A stretch of 64,000 nt of DNA from Hexactinellida sp. DTS-2022 (lineage: Eukaryota > Porifera > Hexactinellida), in NCBI GenBank assembly GCA_028753945.1, contig JAPNXP010000013.1, positions 1,798,001 through 1,862,000 on the forward strand, written 5' to 3'. Below, one piece after another: positions 1-12,633 of the stretch. A program made the translations under genes and the position numbers. The notes below the pieces were generated by a model. It was not told the DNA's origin, did no database searches, and was given only the letters and a program-made list of their open reading frames with translations. The stretch's first letter is position 1, and each line of letters opens with the position of its first letter.

Positions 1-348
1 CATGCCTCCGCTGCATGAACATCAGCTATATTCAAAGTACTTATGATTGATGCATGCTACAAACTCAGCTTTCGGGTTCACATTTCGAATCTATTGTTGT
101 GCAATGTGAATTCCTGCCCTAGTTACCGCCTTGTCATGCCCTGCCCACGACAATCTTCAATTGGCAATCCATTTTTTGGAGAATACATCAATAATATATT
201 TGGCTATTTTCTTAGAAACAGTCATTCGGCTAAGATACATACAAAAGTCATTTTATATGCCAAAAGAAGAGTATATTTTATCTAATGTATTGTACGTGTG
301 GCAAAGAGATACATTCTAAACTTCGTGGAAAGATTTAAAGAGCAGGAG

Positions 349-1107
349 CATGGCCTACTTAATATACGGCTAAATATGCCACCGAGAAGGCCATGAAACG
401 AGAAGGCCTGTTCTAATTTTAATTCATAGCTAAACTATACCTTCTATTGTTATTATTTGCATTGTATATGCTGTAAACAACCATCGCGAGTCCAATGCAA
501 CCACTTTTGAGAATATGAGATTTGTGGTTAAGCTGTTTAGGGCATTTCATGGTGACGGTAACAATTTATGCTAAAATTTAAAAAATTTCAAATATCATAA
601 ATTAAATTTTCTTGCTACTTCATAATTGTTTTATAACAGGAATACTAAATAGCGATATATTTCATAACCCAAAGGCTATTAAATCACAAAATGGCGACAA
701 TATAAAAAATTTTAAATTATAAAGCAACCACATGTTAAAATACAAGTATTATCCTTGTTAAAATTTTCGTCCATAAAACCTATATAATTGCTGATTTATA
801 TATATTCATTCTCATTCTATATTCTGAAAATGTATACTATGTAGATTAGCAAATTATCTTTATTTTCTCGTAGTTCTTTAGACAGGAATTGTATATTTTG
901 TATATTTGTGGTGTCATCATTAAATGGCGCCTAAACAGCTTAACCACAAATCTCAGATTCTCAAAAGTGGTTCCATTGGACTCGCAATGGTTGATTACTC
1001 CATATAGAATGCAAATAATAACAATAGGGGGTATAGTTTAGCTTAGAATGAAAGTTAGAAACTGGCCTTCTCGGTGAAATATTTAGCTGTATATTAAGTA
1101 GGCCATG
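349..1107. mobile_element. Foldback/MITE element with long inverted repeats
   Basis: Both ends read CATGGCCTACTTAATATA inward, and arms of about 200 bp are inverted copies (left arm to about 550, right arm from about 915). The element is flanked by GCAGGAG at 342-348 and 1108-1114; an eighth matching base, C, is shared with the terminus. There is no coding capacity inside. The same outer termini occur on the larger foldback at 42555-43634, so this is a second member of that family with a different core. A superfamily cannot be assigned safely; the 7-8 bp duplication and CATGG terminus are loosely hAT-like. Confidence 0.85.
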
Positions 1108-1114
1108 GCAGGAG

Positions 1115-3535
1115 CTATGTGATATGTTTTGATGGCCATATTCTGTATGATGATATTATACCTCCTTCTCTTCTTGTTTACACAAACATTCTCTAATTAC
1201 CAATAATAAATTAAATTGTGGTAGTTTCGAACAATTAGACACTTCGTTACTATTAAGTAAATTAGATATGGCCTCCTCACTATTTTCCTTTGCTTGAAAT
1301 AAGTGGTTAAATTCTAAGTTGACTAATTCATGAATTATTCAAGAATTAATAAAAATTTATTTACATAATTTCGGTGGTGTCCAATATCTTTTTAGATACA
1401 ATTAGCTATGGTATAATTTTGAGAACCTGAAATGTGTCGAATATTACTCTTATCGCTGCTATTTAATCATCCAATATTGATTGAGAGCACATTGAACAAT
1501 CTTGAATAATCAATAATTCTTCCCATTTGTAATGAAATAGTCAACTTAGGTTAAATTCTCCTCAGGACAAGACAAGAGTTATGTCAGAATAATATCTAAA
1601 GTGATTAAATTTATCCGATATCAGTATTATAGTTAAGTGAAGTGGAAATAATTGATCATGAAGTAAACCAGTCGAAGACAAAGTAATTACTTCAATATAA
1701 AGAGCAATTTCCGTAGAAAAGCAAACTAACCCGTCAGTATGGAGTGCTATCTGAAATTACTTATCTCGAAATTCTTGCATGCAACCAACACTTAACTTCT
1801 CTTTATTTCATCGCTTGCTTAATTCAATAAATCGTATTCCTTTGAGGGAAAAGTCAAACGTACGTTTACCTCCACATGATTTATTTTATGAATAATTTGA
1901 AGGATACGCGGAAATTAAAGAAGGAAATGCACCGGGTTTTAATTTTGATATCTCGCGTGGGACTTAATCGAATGAATTATCTCCTCTGGAACTTTGTGGA
2001 AATATTCTATTTTTTCTACTCGAAGTCCTTATACGCACGTGCACCATTTTGAGGTCAAAAATATCTTCAGTATGGAGAGCACGTGTCCATGCGTATAGTA
2101 ACCCATGGGATCTACTGCAATTTTAGGATTTAACGCTATGTTATGAGTGTAAATTCCTTTAGATCCAAGGGACAGAACAGTTCAGGTTTGGTAAATGAGC
2201 TAATTGTTATTAAACTAATTCTGTCCAATGTGTATTTCTAACCAGTAAAATTAGGTACCAAGCTAAAAGTTTAATCAACCAGTGATCAAAATTGAAGAAT
2301 ATGTACGAAGCTAATATTAGAGAGTTATTAGGTAATAATAATATCGTACACTATTAGATTTCTTGAGGAAAATTTCGTTTCTGCCGTTGGACTTTATTAT
2401 AGAAAGATATGTTTACCTATAAAATGCTTTTTTATCCATTTTCTTAGTAATTTACATTATCATTAATTATTTTTCTTATATTTTTTACTTAATAGGCTTT
2501 GAATTGTATTTCACTTCAGCCCCAAGATGTCCCTTGCCATTTTGCTAAAAGTAATCTAGAGAAGAACCGAAACCCCACATATTTACCACGTACGTTCATA
2601 TTATTAAAAAACTAATTAGTTTAGTCTTGTATGTGCTATTTAAAATTTTATAAAAATATGTATTTCAGAATAATTTCTGTGAACACATATACCATATTGA
2701 CATTTACTGAACCTATTTAAATAACTGTATATACTTTTAGAACTTTGAAAACTAAATCCTTTAGCGGTATTCGTAATCGTGAATAATAGACATTTTCGGG
2801 AAATCACTTTTTGTTATACGAAAATATTTTTTGCATATAATTATGTCTTTATATTAGATTTTTTAATATTTAATCTGATTTTTGTGGAAAACTCTAGGAT
2901 CACCGAAAGGTACGTCATTTAACACCTCCATATATGGTCAAAATGATTTTATCCTGGATTATATTGAAGATTTCTGCGAAAACTCTGGTAATATGTGAAT
3001 AAAAGTAAGCTAATATAATTTTTCAGAAGTTTAATACAGCGGAGGATTTAAAAAAAAGTTAGATTACAATATAAAGTCATAAAGTGGAGACATCACGACA
3101 AATAATAACCTAATATTCAAATGGATGTATCTCAAAATAATAAAAAAGACATTTTGGTCATACAGAAAGATTAGTTTTGGGATTTTATTATAATAAACAT
3201 GAAAAATCGAAGCGGCACACTTTTCAATATACTTAGAGAAAAATTCGGAAGTAAATATGCAATTTAGGGATTTGATAAAGTTTGATAATTGAAAAATATG
3301 CACTATATTGAAGAAAAGTAGACATAATTTCGAAAAATTTATAACAAAAGAAGAGCAAAAATTCAATTCAATGTTATCGCTCGTTTAGAATATTCAAAAG
3401 TAATTCAATTTGATAAATAACCATTAGATAGAAGTTTTGAAGAACTCCTAAGTTAATTTATATCGAGCAAATTGGAAAATTATCTTTAATTTCAATTATG
3501 AAATACAATCGTCAAATGTTTCGTTATTATTTTGC
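1115..3535. other. AT-rich DNA without recognisable gene
   Basis: No open frame with recognisable protein content was found on either strand. The sequence is AT-rich with scattered poly-A and poly-T. The short minus-strand frame at 3064-3366 is Phe/Ile/Tyr-rich and looks like chance reading of AT-rich DNA. Confidence 0.6.
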
Positions 3536-3549
3536 TATACTAACTATAC

Positions 3550-3600
3550 TAGAATCGACTAGACTCGACTAGACTCGACTAGACTCGTCTAGACTCTAGA
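3550..3600. repeat. 10-bp minisatellite
   Basis: The unit GACTAGACTC is repeated about four to five times in tandem with minor variation, then decays into related CGACT/CTATAC words. A second low-complexity run built on CTATC and CTATG words follows at about 3786-3860. Confidence 0.85.
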
Positions 3601-3711
3601 CCCGACTCGGCTCTACCCGACTATACTTTACTATACTCTATGCTGAAATAAAATGAAATATAATAAAATATACTGAAATATCCTTGTTAAGGATCTACAT
3701 ATGTTAGTATG

Positions 3712-3774
3712 CTGCTCAAACTTGAATATCTGAACGCAAATTATTGTTCTTCAAATAACTTTGGCCTGTTAATG
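3712..3774 (-). mobile_element. Terminal fragment of Tc1-like MITE
   Basis: This stretch matches the last 65 bases or so of the complete MITE at 37828-38390, including the degenerate terminus ending GGCCTGTTAATG followed by TA. Only one end is present, so the copy is truncated. Confidence 0.6.
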
Positions 3775-4011
3775 TATACTTAAACTATCCTATCCTATCC
3801 TATAGTATGCTATTCTATGCTATGCTTTATTACCTATGAGATCCTATCCTAACCCTATAATATACTATGCTATTTATAATTTGTCTTTTATTTTTATGTT
3901 TCTTTGGTTTATGGTTTTACATTTTTTTGCTATTCTCTTCGTATTTTTGATTAAACCAAATTGGAATTATTGTGTATACTATGTGTATACGTATATATTT
4001 TTGTATGTTCC

Positions 4012-4458
4012 GAGTTGATTGAAGAAACTGGACGGTTTCCAAACGTTATTTTTGGCATACAGTGGTAACCTCTGACACCCGTCAACAAGTTGTGATTTCC
4101 GATCAAAATTTCTCACACCTCGACAAGTTATGATGCCATTGTCACATTTTTAGAACCCAGAAATTTTACTTAATATTACATAATTCGCGCCGTCTATGAG
4201 ATAAAATTCTGAGAATTTATTAGAACGTGTACATTAATGATACGACACGTTGGTCACACCAGATTACCTATATGCTAACTCATTATCGCATGATAACGTA
4301 TTCACAAAATATTCACATTGTTAAAATTAGCATTTTAGGCCTATTTACGCTTTATAATAATTGTTAAAGTATGTAAATTTCGCACCAACCGCAAAGCGGT
4401 TGGTGAGTGGTTGAGTTCTGCAGAAAAGCGATCTAGCAAGCGAAGCGCGTTATTAATA
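4012..4458 (+). repeat. Dispersed repeat with terminal hairpin, helitron-like copy 1
   Basis: A sequence of about 450 bp shared with an inverted copy at 12146-12605. Near one end it carries a hairpin (ACCAACCGCAAAGCGGTTGG) followed by CTAGCAAGCGAAGCGCG. A GC-rich hairpin close to one end, with no inverted termini and no obvious target duplication, is reminiscent of non-autonomous Helitrons. The canonical TC...CTRR ends could not be placed, so the class is uncertain. Confidence 0.55.
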
Positions 4459-4469
4459 AATAACCTACC

Positions 4470-4618
4470 CAGGGCCGGATTAACAGAGGTGGAGGCCCCT
4501 AACTCCTTCTACTCAATTGTCAAGTGAATAATCAAGTACAACTTTGGTGGTGGAGGCCCTTTGGTGGTGAATGCCCCGGGGCAGTTGCTCCGGTTGCCCA
4601 TGGGTTAATCCGGCCCTG
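4470..4618. mobile_element. hAT MITE (149 bp)
   Basis: Terminal inverted repeats read CAGGGCCGGATTAAC at both ends. A perfect 8-bp target duplication, AACCTACC, lies at 4462-4469 and 4619-4626. The CAGGG start and 8-bp duplication are typical of hAT elements. It is non-coding, and the perfect duplication suggests a fairly recent insertion. Confidence 0.92.
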
Positions 4619-4626
4619 AACCTACC

Positions 4627-6201
4627 AGTTTATGATATTTTATAGTCAAATATTTTCAATCAGCATATCATCTCATGAATTCATACATGCTTTTGTAAAA
4701 CAGTGGGATAATTTTATGAAATTCGGAAGAAACTTAGGCTCTATAATCGTTCCATATTATACAACTATCCTACCAAAAACTATATAGGGTTCTTAGGAGT
4801 AATTACACCATGCGATATTCACACTCAGCATCCATTTATTCTCTAGAAATTCAATGCGATGTTAGAATACACTGGGATAAGACTAACATTTAAATCATTT
4901 GACCCATGTTTTAGATTTATTATCAATAATCATGGGTGATTTATAATAGATTGTTACAAAAAACCTAAAATAAATTAAATGATGATATTACCATTGATCG
5001 TCCAATACCACTGTTATGTGATTCCTCACATTATTTTTGATGAAGCCATTCGGTTCAATAATACTTCAATAATACTTCAGTTGTGGCTATCCTCTCTCAA
5101 AATGTCTATTTCCCACAAACTCTCCTTTCTGCCCACTGTAATCCTACTTCTATTCAATAAGTTATCCTTTTGATTGTTTTGAGTATCTTGTGTGTTTCCA
5201 ATTGCATTTACTAGCAAGATAAGCGACTATGGACCTGTTGATTTTGTCAATGGTATCTAAAACTGACTAAATATTTAAAATATGGCTGATTTTTGTGTGT
5301 CTATAAGTTCATGTATCGTGTAACTAATTAAATAACATGTAATGACTTAAATAACTTGTAATAACAAGAAATATACATTATATAAGTATTTACTTGAAAT
5401 AATTGGGGTTATTGTGATATAAAAATTCTACACTCATACCTCCCTTATACAATATTTTCATATAACTCCATTTTGGTTAAATGAGTACACATTTAGTTTG
5501 GCTTTAGACCAATAATGGTGCCCGGTTGAAGGCGGTGCCCCTATCTTAGAGGTCCGGATAGCGGATGTTTGAGTGTATAATGATTCGATCACTATACTAT
5601 TATCCCCATTTCCGGTTTACTTGCATTATTAGACTGCAGGGATAATTATAGATCTTGGTAGTGTTGCCTAATGAAAATATTACTACATTGTGAATTCCGG
5701 ACATTGCTCATGTCGACTCACATTTGTTACATCATAATACAGATATAACTATTGTAGTAACTGTAAACTTCTCTTGTTTTCTTAGTCTTCAGTGCACGAG
5801 CAAACCCTGAAGTGCATTTCAGAATATCATATACAAGTTCGATTCCGCTTTCTTTCCTTGTTTTTTCGAGGGAGGGATAGGTTCTACTTTCAGATAACGT
5901 TGTTGCGGGAGTGGGTCATTTATTTCACACTCATATTAACATTTGATCTGCGAAGGATAATGTTATAATTATACGATTAGCTATTATAATTATCTAAAAC
6001 TTCTTTACACAATCTCCGTCAGTGGTATTTTCAAACATATAGCCTCGGTTGTATTTGTTTTTCCAGTATTAAAGACATAATGTGGTTTTGGAAGATAGCC
6101 CGGAATTCAGATTTACCGGGGATTTCAACGTTAACTTCGTTTCCATAACGCTCGCGAATTCTCTAGTATATCAAACAGCCTTATTGAAAAGTATTAGATT
6201 A
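4627..6201. other. AT-rich DNA, dispersed-repeat remnants
   Basis: No gene was recognised. The part at about 4640-5000 resembles 24940-25200, sharing blocks such as CATGGGTGA and GATTGTTA, and is probably an old dispersed repeat. The 64-codon frame at 4979-5173 has no recognisable features. Confidence 0.5.
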
Positions 6202-6209
6202 GTTGAATT

Positions 6210-7400
6210 CAGGGTGGGTTTTAGGCACACGCAACACAAGCAACCGCGTGGGGCGCCATGATTTAGGGGGCGAAAAATTGAGGTCATTTTGTGGAAACTG
6301 AATTGAGCTGAATGTTTGGATCCCCATTTCTAGCTCTGTTTTTATTTCCTTTTAGTAACAATAGCTTTGATTAATCTGTTTACTTTCAGATCTTGTTCTT
6401 TAAATTTTATGCCCTTGATCAATTTAATTAACTCTAGCATTGTCAAATATAAGAGTTAGACAAGTCAAATTTTGAGGTTTCACTGACTATTATACCTACT
6501 AGTATAGTACCCAGATTATTATAATTGTCACGGAAATTTTGGTAACATTGGAATATTGGTTCGGGGGGACCAAGATTTTCACGGAAATTTGGTCCTTCTG
6601 TGGAAAATTGGTCCCTCTGAGGTTTGTGTTTATTTAGTTACCGAATTTACTTGAATTTTAGCCTAGGCAATCTTTTGCCATATTGGGACCAAAAGATTTA
6701 TGAATAAGCCTGTCACTGGAAAATTGGGACCCGAAAAAATTGCTCGGAGACCAAAATTCGATGGAAACTGTTCCTAGGACCATTTTTCATAGAATTTTGG
6801 TCCCCCGGACCAAATATTTGGGTAAAATCGGTCGCCCGGACCAAAATTCCATATGGAATATTGGCACCGAAAATTCCAGGCTAGGACCATTTTCCATGGA
6901 ATTTGGTCCACCGGACCAATTTATCTGAAAAATTGGTCCGGGAGACCAATATTCCATGGAAATATTGGACTAGGACCAGTTTTCCATGGAATTTGGTCAC
7001 CCGGAACAATTCTTTCGTGGACGAATTTTCCAGTGATAGAACTATTGAATAGATTCACCTACGTATTAGTAAATTATTTATAAATTACATAAATTAGTAT
7101 TTGATTGAAATCTTCATACTCGCCAACCGTACAGGGATTTTGACTATTTCGCTGGACAATACTGGAATTTTAAATTTGTACAGGAATTTTTAGCTAGGGA
7201 AAAACTATTTATTGTGAGTCTATTAATGCCTAAACATGTCGACACTATCTAAATATAGCATTTGTTCTGTGTAAATAATCTGTTCCTATATGAAGTGCCT
7301 CGTACAGGGATATGTCTTAAATAGGTTGGCAGGTATAGAAAACGCGGGGCGCCAAGATACTTTTTTGCGTGGGGCGCCGAAAGAGCTAAAGCCGACGCTG
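6210..7400. mobile_element. Non-autonomous hAT element (1.19 kb)
   Basis: The left end is CAGGGTGGGTTTTAG and the right end, read inward, is CAGCGTCGGCTTTAG. An 8-bp duplication, GTTGAATT at 6202-6209 and GTTTAATT at 7401-7408, matches at 7 of 8. The interior at about 6530-7030 is filled with short palindromes built from GGTCC...GGACC and CCATGG words, which create spurious short reading frames. A related copy in the opposite orientation occupies 34280-35889. No transposase is visible. Confidence 0.85.
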
Positions 7401-7895
7401 GTTTAATTTAACTATTAATTTATTTTTAGGTTCCACCATTTTCAATATTGCAATTTCTCGCTAAAGAAAGATTATTGAGTTTAGATTAATATATATATTC
7501 CTACTCATAAATAGAATCAACAGTAATACAAAATGAATAAAGTGGATTTGCTTTATTACAAACTAAAGTTTTGTTTAAAAATTTGTGTGCTAATGGTAAG
7601 TTTCTTATAGGGGAATAGTAAATATCATGTTACTTAATTATTCGTCATTTTAATTCATCTTAATATACTTATCATTATAAGTTATAATTAAAATCACGCT
7701 ATCACCCTCCTCACTGTATTTCTGGATCATACACTGGTTTCAATAGCACATACAGTTTTACTGGAAGATGGTGAAAAGGGGTAATAGACCAGGAAAATTG
7801 GACAAAAACACAGATAAATTGATATCACTTAATTTATTGATATAAGTTTCTGGGGTGTTTGATTTAAATTAAGTGATTTAAATCATGATTTTTAT

Positions 7896-8700
7896 CAGTG
7901 GTTCTAAAACTATTCCATCACACCGCCCTCCAAGCAATTAATTATCCTTTCATCGCCCCCACTGATGATATTCTAATATTTTTGAAGTGACTTTTCAATT
8001 ATGGTACCATATTTGTGAGCGGGAATCTCAAATCTCCACATTGTGATATGTTAAGTCTATTTCTCTGTTTGGTTATCAATTGAACTACAGCAATGAAAAC
8101 CTTTCTCCACTAGATATGATGTAGTGAATGCCAAATTTAGCAATTTAGCTCTCTTCCATAATGCTGCATATTGGTTACGTTTGGAGAATGCTGGCCATAT
8201 TGTTAATTACCCATGATTTAAAACGCGCATTCTCCTCGCAGTCATTCTACAGGTCGATTAACTCTTCTTGCAAACTCAGTGAAACGGTTTGAACGTGCAC
8301 ACAAAATCACTAAATATTGCAATCTGGTATTTCCAGCTCCAACATATTCGTAATTCGCTTAGTAATGTCCATTTTTAGCGCATCAAGATTATCACAGTAA
8401 GCGAGGAAGTCGTCATCTGATATTGCAAGCTCTGCTAAAGACTAGTAGAATTCTCTTATACCAATTTACAAGGCACGTTTCCCAATAATTGAAGAGATAA
8501 TTGTCTTGCACTTAATAAGAGTGACTTCATTTGCAAATTAATCGTGTTGAATTTGTCATATACTATGTTCGATAGTTAAGCAGCATCAAATTAGCTTTGT
8601 GAACATCCTTAAATATTTTCGGTTCGCCTTCTCTTGGCCTACTATATTTACGGCTAGATAAATCAAGTATTTGCTCATTTAATTTCCAGGCCAGTTTATA
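7896..8700 (-). pseudogene. Decayed hAT transposase (C-terminal part)
   Basis: Read on the minus strand, degraded pieces resemble the C-terminal half of SCAND3/ZBED-type hAT transposases. They include a segment with NLDALKMDI (about 8315-8425), the dimerisation-region motif LAFTTSYLVEKGF (about 8096-8145), and CGDLRFPLTNMVP (about 8002-8042). The pieces lie in different frames and are separated by stops. The lower boundary at 7896 reads CAGTGGTTCT, a hAT-like terminus, so this is probably the 3' end of an autonomous element. No matching opposite terminus was found nearby, so the copy is truncated. Confidence 0.6.
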
Positions 8701-9800
8701 CTTTCTAATTGCTCGTAAAATGAGTTACCTATTGTCATGGAATAAACTAAACTTAGGTTTTCAAATTCGCTAGAAACATCTTAAACACTTTTGAGAATGA
8801 TTTCTCATCAGATTTAGCCACAAAGACGTAATCAAATATACATACCCGTATATGGTAACTAATACTAATTATTATACTTTAGTTTATACCATATTTAAAC
8901 ATTCAGCAGTTATTCTCTCTGTTCTCTAATACGACAAGAAACACAGTATATTCACTATATTGCAATAGGTCAAGGTACACAATTAACCTTTCTGCCGCTT
9001 GTGGGGATTTAAATGTGGAAACTTGATACTTACGGTAGGTTTAACCATAGCAATCTATATACTAAGGCAATGGCACTCTAGTGAATTACTGGACCATGGA
9101 TGGCAATTACCATGGGTTTTCCAAGTATAGCCTTTAGCCTTTCAGTGGTATTTTAATGTGTAACAAATGTTATATTTTAGAATTCTAAGACTACCCAGCC
9201 CAATTCTCATAATATTTGGATATTAATTTAGAAATAAATACGTTATTTTTAATTAATTAAATGCAACACAAACAATTCAGCATTATACTATATGAACAAA
9301 TACATAGAATCAAGAAATGGTATATAAGCAGCATGTGAATCCTTTAACTGTTCGACTGACTGTAGACAAGCATCGCTCTCTCTAACGCTCGCGCTCGTAG
9401 ACGCATCGCTCTATCTAACGCTCGTAGACAGACTCAATACGTAGTAGAATAACCTATAACAAAACAAAAAGAAAATTAGTTGTATTTTTTTAGTTTAGTG
9501 TTATCTCTATTTAAAACCATGGCATTATATTTGCGAAACCTCTTTGATAAGATAATGTTTGACCATGTTAAACACAATTTCTTTAATATATCCCAAATCC
9601 AAAAACCACATAAACACCAATCTTTCCACATCATTGTATCTCTCTGCAATAAAGTTCATAGAGATACTCATCAACAGGCAAAGGGATGGTCCAGAATGGA
9701 ATCCCTTACTTAAAGATTCAAGTTGTCAATTCTGAGGAAGGTTTCATATAATATGCAAACACATTTTGCCACATAACGAGAAGGATATTTAAGAGAGCCC
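8701..9800. other. AT-rich DNA with a short GC-richer repeat
   Basis: No gene was recognised. At about 9364-9430 a block with GTAGAC, GCATCGCTCT and CTAACGCTCG is roughly duplicated. The 77-codon plus-strand frame at 9480-9713 (ending RMESLT) shows nothing that I recognise. Confidence 0.5.
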
Positions 9801-9807
9801 GATTGCA

Positions 9808-10150
9808 TGATATTTTGAGACGCGTGAGATTTGGGACATTCTATTAAAAACCATGGATGTGCTATTAGAAATTATACAGTGATATTTTGAGACACTATAA
9901 AAGAAATTTTTGGCTTATTTTACTTTTTAATATGATTTTAATTTAAGAATGACGCGTGCGATTTTGAGAAATTAGTACTAGCAAACTATGGATGTGCTAT
10001 TTACAATTATACTGTGATATTTTGAGAGGCTATAAAAGTACTTTTTGGCATATTTACTTTTTATTATGAATTTACAATTTTAGACGCTAGTAAAGATAAA
10101 CCAGAGACATAGATGTGCTATTATATATTGTTTTGAGACGCTGGTGTATT
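9808..10150. repeat. Diverged tandem repeat, about 150-165 bp unit
   Basis: About two and a half copies of a unit containing GATATTTTGAGA, TATGGATGTGCTATT and a TACTTTTT(A/T)ATATGA stretch follow one another. The copies are diverged, with small indels. No coding potential. Confidence 0.7.
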
Positions 10151-10495
10151 ACAATTTCTGACTTGAATACCAGTTTTGAACCTCTCACTATATGTTATAT
10201 TCTATCTGCAATATGTATCCCTTTTAAATAACCTTAAATTACTGATAATTAGAGCAAGTAAAACCAGTAGCCCAATTTTCAATGTAGTATATCTGAATTA
10301 ATTAGTTTTCCTAGTCTAATAATTTCCCAATTCAGCATATGGTTATAATACTAACAATTGCAGAGCACAACTATAATTAATTAAAAACACAAAAGCAATT
10401 ATTACAAACAAACAGAATAAATATACTAAATTCATTTAAATGAAACATAAATAATAAATTCATAAACTAAATAAAGATTTAATTTAAAAACCCCA

Positions 10496-10650
10496 AAGTA
10501 CCCCCCCTCCTGCTCCATTGCCTCCGTCTCCTGTCCTCCCTCCTCTTCCACCTTTTACTCCTCCTCTCCCGCAATAAGCCTATGAGTGTTAGAATCTGAC
10601 CCTCTGCCACCCACTTCCTCTCCTCCATGTCCCTCCTCTCCCCTTCAAAT
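10496..10650. repeat. Polypyrimidine (CCT/CT-rich) tract
   Basis: A strand-asymmetric stretch of about 150 bases, strongly C+T biased with many TCCTCC and CCTCTCC words, stands out in AT-rich surroundings. Such tracts can form triplex structures. The small open frame across it (10586-10813) is a composition artefact. Confidence 0.75.
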
Positions 10651-10866
10651 CGCCTCAAGTAAAATAATAATAAATACAGTAGTAATATTTATATTAGGTA
10701 GGTTTGTTAGATATTACTTATTGTTATTAACTTTTGATAGCCAACATACGAATTCTAATTGCACAGTGTCATTAACGTCAATAGCCAACACTACTTTATC
10801 TAATAACGATTAACAAAATAATAGAAACAAAATATTTTAAAACAAACTATGAAATTAAAAGTATTT

Positions 10867-11121
10867 CAGTGAACTCCAAGTCGGATATAAATCGGCTTAT
10901 AACGAAGTTCTATGGTCCGGAAATCCTTATATTTTACTATACTATGATAAAATAAATCAACGAAATCAACTAAAATAAAAAATCGACTAAAATAATCTTT
11001 TCAACCAAGATATTTCTTAGCCCCTTAATTTCTGAGTAATTAATTTTAATCAGCTTATAACAAATTGGTTTATACAAAAATTAATTCGATGTCGGCACTT
11101 CGTTATAACGGGAGTTCACTG
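10867..11121. mobile_element. pogo/Tigger-like MITE (255 bp)
   Basis: The termini read CAGTGAACTCC inward at both ends, followed internally by related CGGCTTATAACGAAG and CTTCGTTATAACG blocks. TA follows the right end; the left flank is TT, so the TA duplication is not intact. CAGT termini and TA targets are typical of pogo/Tigger elements. Confidence 0.7.
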
Positions 11122-11254
11122 TACATATTAATATACGATGTAACTTTGTTACATTGTGTATGGTGGACTTACTAAATAGAAACTAATTAATTATTTAGTA
11201 TAAATTATATTATAGAAAATTATAAATGTTAACTCACTTGATTCCACAGATAAT

Positions 11255-11991
11255 TTACCTACATACGAGTCGTAAGTATTTTGCATCGTAGATCGTAGAT
11301 AACAGCTCGTCTTTCGCCACTTGGGATATGCCGTTACAGGTCACGTTTCCACTATCTGGGCTCACCATGATTGGAATTGCGTTGCCTGAATAACCTCGAG
11401 CAGAGGTTCCCACAAAGTTCGATGTACCTTGCCTTTGAGCGCTTTCGAAAGAGTGTTGTGAGCTGTTATTCAATCGTTTGGACATCATCTGAAATAGTTA
11501 TATGAGTCTTGTAATTCGTGTTCACCATTGATACGACAGGTTGATAGTGATCGAAGTAGTTTTGGATATAAAGGATGGCTGTAGGGTTATCTGTGTCTTA
11601 CTGAGTCTTTCGTTGTGTAGAAGTTATTGGCAACGTAGACATCGGCATCAATAATAGCAGAAGCAGCATAAATTTCCACATCTGTTCCCAAACGGATTCA
11701 TGATTCATAAGTACATGTGTGGTAAATTAATTACACTGTGTAATTTGTTTGGTTTTAAAATACCAACCTAGTTTCCTTGTCCCTTCACTGGCGATATAGC
11801 GAGAGATGATGGAGCGAAGCTGTTGGTTGCAGTTTTCACTCCCAGTAATTAATTTGGATAGGCATCGAAATACACAATTAACGTCTCCTTCGATATGTTC
11901 TGTTTCCCAAGGTTCAAAACCGCTTAGTGAATTCCCAACGCAAATATATGGTTGTCTGCAAACTGATTCAAATGATATCCCCAACATATAA
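11255..11991 (-). pseudogene. OTU-domain cysteine protease relic
   Basis: The minus strand encodes an OTU-type domain in pieces. The first piece (11991 down to 11727) contains GDVNCVFRCLS, matching the OTU catalytic D-G-N-C block with G replaced by V, followed by TGSENCNQQLR and a stop. The next pieces (about 11700-11560) carry a run with DVEIYAAS and ADVYVANNFY, then NYFDHYQPVV, which fits the C-terminal catalytic histidine. A stop and two one-base frame changes separate these pieces. A plausible acceptor (TATTTCAG) precedes the last open part, 11488-11255, whose product ends YLRLVCR. OTU proteins are deubiquitinases in eukaryotes and also occur in mobile elements. With the frame breaks, this copy looks non-functional unless very small introns are used. 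Confidence 0.6.
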
Positions 11992-12145
11992 ATTTACTTC
12001 GCTGCCAATTTCATGTCTCACATTGATCATTCGGTACATCGGTGTGTCGTATGGATTACGGAGCGGAACTGCTTCGTGAAATGATTCTCATAGCATTGTG
12101 TTTAGATACTGCATTCCCTAAATATTAATTTGTTTACAATTTAAT

Positions 12146-12605
12146 TAATACTAGCGCGCTTCGCTTGCTAGGTCGCTTCGCGTCAGAACACAACCGCACA
12201 CCAACCGCTTCGCGGTTGATGTGTGGTTTATACACCTGTAACATTCATTATAAAGCGTAAATAGGCCTAAATAGTCAAATTTAACAATGTCAAATTTTAG
12301 TGATGACGTCATTATGCGACAATGAGTTAGCATATTGGCAATCTGGTATAACCAACGTGTCCGCATCGTTGATGTTCATGTTCTATTAAATTTTCAGATT
12401 TTATCTCTTAGAGCGCGCGAATTATGTGCGATTAAGTGACTTTTCAGGGTTCTCTAAATGTGACAATGACGTCATAACTTGTCGAGGTGTGAGAAATTTT
12501 CAGTGGAAACCTCAACTTGTTGGCTGGTGCCAAAAGTTACCCCTATATGCCAAAAATCACATTTGGAAACCGTCCACTTTCTTCAATCAACTCATAACAT
12601 ACAAA
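12146..12605 (-). repeat. Helitron-like dispersed repeat, copy 2
   Basis: An inverted copy of the repeat at 4012-4458, with the same GC-rich hairpin (CCAACCGCTTCGCGGTTG) and flanking GCGCTTCGCTTGCTAG. It sits just upstream of the OTU relic. Open frames inside it are repeat-derived. Confidence 0.55.
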
Positions 12606-12633
12606 CAAATATAACACACACCCACCCACCCAG

